Position numbers and translations under genes: made by a program. 20,354 nucleotides of DNA from JAMIFN01 sp035906235 (GTDB lineage: Bacteria > Pseudomonadota > Gammaproteobacteria > Burkholderiales > Burkholderiaceae_C). Below, piece by piece: positions 7,139 to 13,467 of this stretch. The stretch spans positions 1-20,354 of the forward strand of contig JAMIFN010000091.1 in assembly GCA_035906235.1 (NCBI GenBank). The letters run 5' to 3'. The notes beneath the pieces are model-generated. The model was not told the origin of the DNA. It saw nothing but the letters and a program-made list of their open reading frames with translations, and searched no databases. Within the stretch, counting starts at the first letter, position 1. Every line of letters begins with the position of its first letter.

Positions 7139-8642
7139 GCGGCGCAGCTGGGGCTGCAGCCACAGACGCAGCTGCACCCAGCGCTGCAGGGGCAGCAGCT
7201 TGGTGTTTTTCCAGCAAGGCGTAGTAGAAACCATCGTGGGCAGCAGCGTGTATCCAAGCAAAATCAGCTTGATCTAAATCAGGCTCTCGATTGTCAGATA
7301 TTCGGGTTTGCCCACCCCTATTTCGGGGGAATAAATGTCCTGGGGATGGCAAAAGCGCGGCATTTTTGTTGCGCTCAAGGAACGCCTGCACCAGCTTATG
7401 CCCCTCGGCCCTGAACACCGAACACGCGCAATAGAGCAAACGCCCACCCACCGGCAGCAGGGCCCAATTGGTCTGCAAAAGCTGCGCCTGCAGGCGCGAC
7501 AATTGCCCCACATCGGTCTCGCGCCGCAACCAGCGCACATCGGGGTGACGGCGCACGATGCCCGAGGCCGAACAAGGCGCATCCAGCAAAATCGCGTCAA
7601 ACTGCTGCCCCGCCTGCGCGGCCTCTTGGGCAAAGCGCAGGGCATCCATCACCTGCACTTCTGCGCTGCGCTGCTCACCTGCCACCTGCAGGCGTTGCAG
7701 ATTTTCATGAATGCGCTCGGCACGCACGGCATCCAGCTCCACTGCCGTCACGGTGATGGCCTGCTGCTGACGGTGGGCGTATTCCAGCAAGTGCGCGGTT
7801 TTGCCGCCAGGCGCGGCGCAGGCATCGAGCACACGCAGCGGGCGCTCCGCTGGCACAGGCAAACCCTGCAACAACAAAGGCGCAGCCAGCTGCGCCGCCG
7901 CGTCTTGTACCGAAAACCAGCCTGCCGCATAGCCCGGCAACTGCGTCACATCGCCGTGGCGCGCCAATTCCACCCCCACCTCGCCCAGGGTCTGCGCCTC
8001 CACACCCGCAGCCTGCAACTGCGCCAAATAGGCATCGCGGCTGATGTGTACGGTATTCACGCGCAATTGCAGCGGCGCGCTTTGGTTGCCGCCCGTGGCG
8101 ATTTCGCGCCAGCTTTGCGGATAGTCTTGCTGCAAGCGATGCAACCACCAGCTGGGGTAATTCCACTGCGCCACCGGCAGGCGCTCGGTCAATTTCATCA
8201 ACGCCATTTGTTCGCGCAAAAAACGGCGCAGGCAGGCGTTGATAAAGCCCGCTTGAAATGCCGTGTCTTCGCTGGCCTTGGCCGCTTGCACGGTTTCATT
8301 GAGCAAAGTATGGGGTGCGTAAGGCGGCGGCTCTTGCACCAACAGCGCCAAAGCACTGGTCAGCAAAGCATCGGCCAGCGGTGGTGGCGGCTTGGCCGCC
8401 AGCTCGGCGCATAAAGCCTGCGCCCGTCCCCAATGGCGCAACACGCTAAAGCCCAGCGCCTGCACACCAGGGCGCAGCGCATCGGGCGTATCGGCCACGG
8501 CCTGCTGCCAGCTTTGCCCCGTGTGAACCCGCAGCATCACAGGCGCCAGCGCCTGCATCAAAGCGGCCAAACTTTGGCCACGCGCGGCAGGGCTGGACGG
8601 AGCAGAAGCGCCAGCATCGGCGTCAGAGGGGGATGTGTTCAT
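7047..8642 (-). CDS. rsmB: 16S rRNA (cytosine-967-C5)-methyltransferase RsmB
   Basis: A 531-residue protein that uses S-adenosylmethionine to make m5C967 in 16S rRNA. The N-terminal NusB-like RNA-binding part covers about residues 25-165. The catalytic part has the SAM loop DACAAPGGKT (273-282), VELD (301-304), the motif IV cysteine in LLDAPCSASG (Cys357) and the nucleophilic motif VI cysteine in LLYCACSVF (Cys407), so both catalytic cysteines are there. The catalytic fold ends near HDGFYYALLEKHQ (residue 481); the last 50 residues are Ala/Pro/Arg-rich and make it about 100 residues longer than E. coli RsmB, together with an N-terminal extension. The extension overlaps the next gene. A repeat copy lies 12 nt upstream of the ATG, and tex is divergent. 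Confidence 0.93.
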   Translation of the reverse strand: MNTSPSDADAGASAPSSPAARGQSLAALMQALAPVMLRVHTGQSWQQAVADTPDALRPGVQALGFSVLRHWGRAQALCAELAAKPPPPLADALLTSALALLVQEPPPYAPHTLLNETVQAAKASEDTAFQAGFINACLRRFLREQMALMKLTERLPVAQWNYPSWWLHRLQQDYPQSWREIATGGNQSAPLQLRVNTVHISRDAYLAQLQAAGVEAQTLGEVGVELARHGDVTQLPGYAAGWFSVQDAAAQLAAPLLLQGLPVPAERPLRVLDACAAPGGKTAHLLEYAHRQQQAITVTAVELDAVRAERIHENLQRLQVAGEQRSAEVQVMDALRFAQEAAQAGQQFDAILLDAPCSASGIVRRHPDVRWLRRETDVGQLSRLQAQLLQTNWALLPVGGRLLYCACSVFRAEGHKLVQAFLERNKNAALLPSPGHLFPRNRGGQTRISDNREPDLDQADFAWIHAAAHDGFYYALLEKHQAAAPAALGAAASVAAAPAAPHERGAAPRPVLRTSRPVPAKPSAGARKPRR

Positions 8643-8654
8643 ACTTAGATTTTA

Positions 8655-8681
8655 ATAGCTACTCAGGCAGGTTTTTCGGCC
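8655..8681 (-). repeat. Dispersed intergenic repeat, copy B
   Basis: Copy with plus-strand core GCTACTCAGGCAGGTTTT, located between the divergent rsmB and tex genes. Similarity to copy C continues rightwards in patches (CCAAAAACA, TTTGCCGCT) to about 8740, so the ancestral unit may be about 70-90 bp. On the minus strand it ends 12 nt before the rsmB start codon. Confidence 0.7.
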
Positions 8682-8682
8682 T

Positions 8683-8718
8683 AAAAGCCCAAAAACACCC
8701 TGAAAAACGGCTTTTTTT
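8683..8718 (+). terminator. Terminator-like hairpin upstream of tex
   Basis: AAAAGCC (8683-8689) is perfectly complementary to GGCTTTT (8709-8715) over a 19-nt loop, and the T run continues to 8718. It could stop antisense transcripts leaving the rsmB side or act as a leader hairpin if tex transcription starts further upstream. The long loop and short GC part make it weak. Confidence 0.3.
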
Positions 8719-8752
8719 AGTGCCCCGATTTGCCGCTAATATAGCCCCCCTT

Positions 8753-11209
8753 ATGACTGCCGCTGACATGACTTCTTCCGCCTTTATCCCCGCCCCCACC
8801 CTAGACGCTGCCAGCGTGGCACGCCAAATCATCGCCACCCTGGCCAGCGATATTGCCGCCAGCGCCGCGCAGGTAAATGCGGCCGTGGCGCTGCTAGACG
8901 GCGGCGCCACCGTGCCCTTTATCGCCCGCTACCGCAAAGAGGCCACGGGCGGGCTAGACGACACGCAGCTGCGCACCCTGGACGAGCGTTTGGTTTATCT
9001 GCGCGAATTGGCGCAGCGGCGCGAAGCCGTGCTAGCCAGCATTGCCGAGCAAGGCAAGCTGACGCAGGCGCTGGCGGCAAAAATTCTGGCTGCTGCCAGC
9101 AAGCAAGAGGTGGAAGACCTGTATCTGCCCTATAAACAAAAACGCCGCACCAAAGGGCAAATCGCCATCGAAGCGGGCATAGAGCCGCTAGCCGACAAAC
9201 TGTTTGCCGAACCCACGCTGAATCCTCAAACCGAGGCCGAGGCCTTTGTGTTGCCCGAAAAGACCGAAGCCGGCGATGACTTCAGCACCGTGATGGCGGT
9301 GCTAGACGGCGTGCGCGACATCTTGAGCGAACGCTGGGCACAGGACGCTGCGCTGGTGCAAATGCTGCGCGAATGGCTTTGGCAAGAAGCCGACTTTTGC
9401 AGCAAGAAAACCGACAAAGCCAATGAAAACGATGCCGAAGTCGCCAAATTCCGCGATTATTTTGATTACCGCGAACCCGTAAGCCGCGTGCCCTCGCACC
9501 GCGCCTTAGCCGTATTCCGTGGCCGTGGGCTAGAATTTTTAAGCGCCAATTTGCAACTGCCCGCCGATCCATCGCTGACGGAATTGGAGGCGAATAAAGC
9601 CGCCAACGCCCTGGCCGAAGGCCGCATTGCCCGCCAGCTGAACTGGAGCCACCAAGCGCGCGCGGCTGATGACTTGCTGCGCAAAGCCGTAAGCTGGACT
9701 TGGAAAGTGAAACTCAGCCTCAGCCTAGAGCGCGATTTGTTTCAGCGCCTGCGCGATGCGGCGGAAGACACCGCCATCAAAGTTTTTGCCGCCAATATGC
9801 GCGATTTGCTGCTGGCCGCCCCTGCGGGGCAAAAAGCCGTGATGGGCTTAGACCCCGGCATACGCACGGGCGTCAAAGTCGCCGTAGTCGATGCCACGGG
9901 CAAGCTACTGGATACCGCCACCGTCTACCCGCACGAGCCGCGCCGCGACTGGAACGGCAGCCTGATGACCCTGGCCGCCCTGTGCCAAAAACACGGCGTG
10001 GCGCTGATCGCCATCGGCAACGGCACCGCCAGCCGCGAAACCGACAAACTGGCGGGCGAAGCCATCGCCCTGCTCGCCAAAAACGAGCTAGCCATCAGCA
10101 AAGTGGTGGTCAGCGAAGCGGGCGCTTCCGTGTACTCGGCCAGCGAATTTGCAGCCAAAGAATTCCCCGATTTAGATGTCTCGCTGCGCGGCGCGGTCAG
10201 CATCGCCCGCCGCCTGCAAGACCCGCTGGCCGAGCTGGTCAAAATCGACCCCAAATCCATAGGCGTAGGCCAATACCAGCACGATGTGAACCAAAGCCAG
10301 CTGGCCAAATCGCTGGACGCCGTGGTGGAAGACTGCGTGAATGCCGTGGGCGTGGATTTGAACACCGCCTCTGCGCCGCTGCTGGCGCGGGTTTCGGGCT
10401 TAACACCCACCACCGCCCGCAGCGTGGTGAACTGGCGCGAGGCCAACGGCGCTTTTGCCAGCCGCGCCGATTTGCTCAAAGTCACCGGCTTTGGCCCCAA
10501 AACCTTTGAACAAGCCGCAGGCTTTTTGCGCATCAGAGGTGGCAGCAACCCGCTGGACATGACGGGCGTACACCCCGAAACCTACGCCGTGGTCGAGCGC
10601 ATCATCGAAAAAACGGGCAAACCCGTGGCCGAGCTAATGGGGCGCGTGGACACGCTCAAAACCCTCAGCCCGCAATTGTTTGCGGGCGAGCAATTTGGCG
10701 TGATTACCGTCCAAGACATCTTGGCCGAGCTGGAAAAGCCCGGGCGCGACCCACGCCCTGATTTTGTCGTGGCACGGTTTAACGAGGGCGTCGAAGATAT
10801 TGCCGATTTACGCGCTGGCATGGTGCTAGAAGGCACGGTCAGCAATGTCGCCGCCTTTGGCGCTTTTGTGGATATCGGCGTGCACCAAGACGGGCTGGTG
10901 CATGTCAGCCAACTGGCACGCAAATTTGTCGAAGACGCACGCGAAATCGTCAAAACCGGCCAGATTGTGAAAGTCAAAGTGCTGGAAGTGGACGCGCCAC
11001 GCAAACGCATCAGCCTCAGCATGCTGCTGGATGCCGAAGTGGGCAAATCCACGCGGCAAGATGCGGGAGCGGGCGGCAACGGGGCTGGCAATGGCGGCGG
11101 TAAAGGTGGCGGTAAAGGTGGCTTTAACCGCCACGCCCCGCGCCAACACCACGAAGCGCCCAAAGGCAACAGCGCCATGATGGATGCGTTTGCGAAGTTG
11201 AAGCGCTGA
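8753..11209 (+). CDS. tex: RNA-binding transcription accessory protein Tex
   Basis: An 818-residue cytoplasmic nucleic-acid-binding protein of the Tex family, implicated in transcription and in expression of toxin and stress genes. The N-terminal helical domain has GATVPFIARYRKEATGGLDD (51-70) and DLYLPYKQKRRTKG. A YqgF/RNase H-like domain starts at MGLDPGIRTG (364), helix-hairpin-helix motifs lie around 535-600 (VDLNTASAPLL, KVTGFGPKTFEQAAGFLRI) and an S1 RNA-binding domain occupies 689-760. The tail is Gly-rich with KGGGKGG. The frame is open back to 8633, but that would run through the repeat and over the rsmB start. Two starts are plausible, ATG 8753 and ATG 8768; neither has a Shine-Dalgarno, and TAATAT at 8737-8742 is so close that a leaderless or near-leaderless mRNA is possible. 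Confidence 0.95.
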   Translation: MTAADMTSSAFIPAPTLDAASVARQIIATLASDIAASAAQVNAAVALLDGGATVPFIARYRKEATGGLDDTQLRTLDERLVYLRELAQRREAVLASIAEQGKLTQALAAKILAAASKQEVEDLYLPYKQKRRTKGQIAIEAGIEPLADKLFAEPTLNPQTEAEAFVLPEKTEAGDDFSTVMAVLDGVRDILSERWAQDAALVQMLREWLWQEADFCSKKTDKANENDAEVAKFRDYFDYREPVSRVPSHRALAVFRGRGLEFLSANLQLPADPSLTELEANKAANALAEGRIARQLNWSHQARAADDLLRKAVSWTWKVKLSLSLERDLFQRLRDAAEDTAIKVFAANMRDLLLAAPAGQKAVMGLDPGIRTGVKVAVVDATGKLLDTATVYPHEPRRDWNGSLMTLAALCQKHGVALIAIGNGTASRETDKLAGEAIALLAKNELAISKVVVSEAGASVYSASEFAAKEFPDLDVSLRGAVSIARRLQDPLAELVKIDPKSIGVGQYQHDVNQSQLAKSLDAVVEDCVNAVGVDLNTASAPLLARVSGLTPTTARSVVNWREANGAFASRADLLKVTGFGPKTFEQAAGFLRIRGGSNPLDMTGVHPETYAVVERIIEKTGKPVAELMGRVDTLKTLSPQLFAGEQFGVITVQDILAELEKPGRDPRPDFVVARFNEGVEDIADLRAGMVLEGTVSNVAAFGAFVDIGVHQDGLVHVSQLARKFVEDAREIVKTGQIVKVKVLEVDAPRKRISLSMLLDAEVGKSTRQDAGAGGNGAGNGGGKGGGKGGFNRHAPRQHHEAPKGNSAMMDAFAKLKR

Positions 11210-11356
11210 GCGTAGGTCTGGCTTGCGCAGGGCAGAATTCAAGGGCAGCACCAGTTTTTTTGTCGGGCTAAAGCCCAGTCTAGCCCGGCCTAGGCCTGCC
11301 CCTGCCTAAAAAGAGAGGGCTTGCGCTGCAATATCGGACTTTTGCCATCAAAAAAG

Positions 11357-11383
11357 TGAGCTACTCAGGCAGGTTTTACGGCG
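11357..11383 (-). repeat. Dispersed intergenic repeat, copy C
   Basis: Shares the exact core AGCTACTCAGGCAGGTTTT with copy B and weaker similarity to the right (CCAAAAACA, TTTGCCGCTGAC). It lies between the 3' ends of two convergent genes, so here it is not a promoter of a recognisable gene. Confidence 0.65.
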
Positions 11384-11465
11384 AAAACTTCCAAAAACAT
11401 ACCTAGAATTCCGCTTTGCCGCTGACTTGGGTGCCCATTGTGCCAATACTGAGACAATTACATCA

Positions 11466-11489
11466 AATTTGGCATTTATATGCCAAATT
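11466..11489. terminator. Perfect 10-bp-arm palindrome, possible bidirectional terminator
   Basis: AATTTGGCAT (11466-11475), a TTAT loop and ATGCCAAATT (11480-11489). It lies 14 nt past the stop of the minus-strand kinase-like gene. No U tract follows on either strand, so an mRNA 3'-end stabiliser, a protein-binding site or part of a mobile repeat are alternatives. With convergent genes on both sides there is no downstream gene for it to control as an operator. Confidence 0.4.
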
Positions 11490-11503
11490 ATCCCACCACA
11501 AGA

Positions 11504-12313
11504 CTAATCTAAGGCCAGTAAATCATAGGCAGCGCGCAGGCGTTGGGCATCGCGCCCCCAGCGCCGGTCTGTGGGCAGGTGCCGCAGCCAAGCCATGCGC
11601 GCCAGGGTGCTGGCCAGGTTTTGGCGCAATGACGCGGGCGCTTGCGCCAACCAGTTTTGCCACAGATGGCGGGCGGCATCTAGGCTTTTGAGGGCATCGA
11701 CCTCGCGCAAATACAGGGCGGTGGAGTGCTGGTAGGCCAGCACATCGCGCAGCTGGCACAGCGCCAGTGGCAGGGCGCTGCTGGGGTCGTCTTCAAAATC
11801 GATGGCCCCCAGCTGCCCGTCGGCGCAGCGCACGATATTGCGCGCAAAGGCTTGGCTCAGGCATTGGCCTTGGCTGTGGATTTGGGCAAGAAAGCTGAGG
11901 CCTTCTAGCCACAAATCCAATACGCCCTGCGCCTGCTCGGTTTGGGCGGCGTAGGCTATTTCCGCATCCAAACTGGCGCAGTGCTGCCCAGCAGCCCCAA
12001 GGTGAGTCATGACAAAGCCTTGCGGCATAACGGCCAGCACCTGCGGCACGCGCACCCCTGCTGCTGCCAGGCTGCGCAGACGCTGCACCTCGGTGGCTAT
12101 GGCGGCCTGCCCACCCAAATTGGGCACGGGGCGCAGGGCGGGCATGCGGCTAAGGCGGGCAATCAAGCCCAAGACGCGGTAGCCCCACATGCCGTGGCGG
12201 GCGCCAGCTTTTTTCAACCACACCTGCGTGGCGTCGCCTAGGCGGTAAGAGACGACGAGCCCCTGTTGCAGCGGCAGTTGTTGGGCTAAAAAATGGGCAG
12301 GAGATGCATCCAC
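11504..12313 (-). CDS. Atypical kinase-fold protein (LPS-kinase/Bud32-like)
   Basis: I recognise a protein-kinase-like fold but not a named family. Numbered from a TTG at 12385, the sequence shows VWLKKAG (candidate ATP Lys58/59), a possible alpha-C Glu99 in AIATEVQRLRSLAAAGVRVP, a catalytic-loop-like IHSQGQCLSQAFARNIV (His170, Asn183) and the DFG-like IDFEDDP (Asp196). The usual catalytic Asp before the Asn is replaced by a Gln-containing stretch. Small-molecule, LPS-core and Bud32-like kinases share this overall pattern; similar altered loops occur in some of them to my memory. The frame opens at TTG 12383-12385, but that codon lies in the U tract of the preceding terminator, so I prefer the GTG at 12311-12313 (269 residues); no start has a good ribosome site. 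It stands alone downstream of the envelope operon. Confidence 0.6.
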   Translation of the reverse strand: MDASPAHFLAQQLPLQQGLVVSYRLGDATQVWLKKAGARHGMWGYRVLGLIARLSRMPALRPVPNLGGQAAIATEVQRLRSLAAAGVRVPQVLAVMPQGFVMTHLGAAGQHCASLDAEIAYAAQTEQAQGVLDLWLEGLSFLAQIHSQGQCLSQAFARNIVRCADGQLGAIDFEDDPSSALPLALCQLRDVLAYQHSTALYLREVDALKSLDAARHLWQNWLAQAPASLRQNLASTLARMAWLRHLPTDRRWGRDAQRLRAAYDLLALD

Positions 12314-12373
12314 AGGCGGCTGCGAATAAAGGACAGAAACAAGAAATGCAGGCGAAAGGACAGCAATAATTGA

Positions 12374-12405
12374 GCAAAAAAACAAACGCTGGCATCGCGG
12401 CCAGC
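12374..12405 (-). terminator. Rho-independent terminator of the envelope operon
   Basis: On the minus strand GCTGGC (12405-12400), loop CGCGAT and GCCAGC (12393-12388) form a 6-bp GC-rich stem, followed by GTTTGTTTTTTTG. It lies about 80 nt past the stop of the OmpA-family gene, where the operon should end. Confidence 0.75.
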
Positions 12406-12486
12406 CTTTGCAAAAACCGATTGGGATGCGGCTAAGGCTGTGCCCGCACGGTATCGCTTGGGGCCGCCTCGGTGCGCACCATTCTG

Positions 12487-13467
12487 CTACTTGCTTCCTA
12501 TCAGCTGAATTTCGATGCGGCGATCGGGCTGCAAACAGTCAATCAGGGCTTTTCTGGGCAGGGTACTGGGGCACTGCTCTGGCGTTGTAACGGGTTTGAG
12601 TTTACCCAAGCCCGCTACGCTGATTTGCTCGACTGGCACTTGTTGGCTTTGCAGATAGCTGCGCACGGTTTCTGCCCGCGCCTGGCTCAGGCGCAAATTG
12701 TAGGCTTCGCTGCCCAAGCGGTCGGTAAAGCCGATGATGTGGACGCTTTCGATTTTTTTCCAAGTTTTTAGCGTCTGCGCGAGATCTTCAATTTTTTTAC
12801 GGCCTTCGGGTAAAAGATCCGTCCCCCCAGATCGATCGAAGTAAAAATATCCATCGGCGTCGATGCGTAGCTGCTCTCGTACCAGCGGGGCTGGGGGCGG
12901 CGCACAGGCCGCAATTTGTTTTTTCGCTTCGTCCACAGCACATTGCGCGACCTGAAGGTAGGGCGCTGCGGCTCTGCGGCCAAAGCGATTGAGTTCATGC
13001 GTGGCGCGTGCCAGTTGCACCTCGGCACAGGCTAGGTTTTGCGCGCCGCACTTGGCGCCATGTTGGGTTTGCAGGTCTTTCAGATGGGCTTGCAAATCGG
13101 GGCGCAAACTGACGGCCATACTAGAGCCGTAGCGCGGGGCAGCGCTTTTGTCTGCTTCTAGTACTGACAGCAGCTGTTCGGCTTCTTGCTGCGCCTGGCC
13201 GGCAAAGCCACTTCTGTCGTTTTCGCTTTGCGCCGTAGTGGCCGCAACCAACCAGCATTGGGCTTTTTCCCAGTTGTAATTGCCTGCCCCCAAGCCTGCA
13301 CCTTGCAAAGCCTGCAGGCGATTTTGCGCGTTAACCAAACCGCCAGTCTGCGCCGCTGGAGCAGCCTGCACGCTAGCTGCTGCCAATACGCTAGCGCCTG
13401 CTATCCACCCCGCAACGAGCCGCGTCAGCCGGCTGCGGCATGGCTTGTTTTGTGTGTGCTTCATCAT
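12487..13467 (-). CDS. OmpA-family peptidoglycan-binding periplasmic protein
   Basis: A 326-residue exported protein. An Arg-rich start and hydrophobic stretch (residues 16-32) ending SVQA form a signal peptide with cleavage near residue 35. A helical, Gln/Ala-rich middle region with five cysteines (71, 140, 147, 176, 188) follows, then a PPPAP linker and an OmpA C-terminal domain from about 200. That domain has GFTDRLGSEAYNLRLSQARA with Asp249 and Arg264, the residues that hold the diaminopimelate peptide of peptidoglycan, and PDRRIEI at 314-320. A Cys299-Cys311 pair may close a disulfide loop. There is no N-terminal beta-barrel and no lipobox, so it should be a soluble periplasmic anchor. 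Its ATG overlaps the TGA of the preceding barrel gene by 4 nt (ATGA), showing translational coupling and a shared role. Confidence 0.9.
   Translation of the reverse strand: MMKHTQNKPCRSRLTRLVAGWIAGASVLAAASVQAAPAAQTGGLVNAQNRLQALQGAGLGAGNYNWEKAQCWLVAATTAQSENDRSGFAGQAQQEAEQLLSVLEADKSAAPRYGSSMAVSLRPDLQAHLKDLQTQHGAKCGAQNLACAEVQLARATHELNRFGRRAAAPYLQVAQCAVDEAKKQIAACAPPPAPLVREQLRIDADGYFYFDRSGGTDLLPEGRKKIEDLAQTLKTWKKIESVHIIGFTDRLGSEAYNLRLSQARAETVRSYLQSQQVPVEQISVAGLGKLKPVTTPEQCPSTLPRKALIDCLQPDRRIEIQLIGSK

Larger units (their letters stand above)
11210..11503. other. 294-bp spacer between convergent genes
   Basis: Holds no convincing gene. It contains a T7 run (11255-11261); an inverted repeat CGGGCTA (11264-11270) / TAGCCCG (11281-11287) in which the left arm can alternatively pair with the nearer AGCCC; the palindrome GGCCTAGGCC (11287-11296); repeat copy C; and the long palindrome at 11466-11489. 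The only small frame that caught my eye is a 22-codon minus-strand ORF starting at 11348, just after repeat copy C. Confidence 0.6.

Noticed and set aside
7139..7261. N-terminal extension of the DUF4390 gene to a TTG
   Set aside because: The extra residues lie inside the rsmB coding frame and would place the signal peptide 41 residues from the N-terminus.
7335..8414. 359-codon plus-strand frame across rsmB
   Set aside because: His/Gln/Arg-rich translation with no motifs, typical of an antisense frame of a GC-rich gene; rsmB is intact on the other strand.
8633..8752. Upstream extension of tex to the first start in frame
   Set aside because: It would translate the dispersed repeat and a U-run hairpin and overlap the rsmB start; Tex homology begins after 8753.
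9700..10509. 269-codon frame within tex in another phase
   Set aside because: Arg/Pro/Gly-rich frame-shifted shadow of the YqgF/HhH region of tex.
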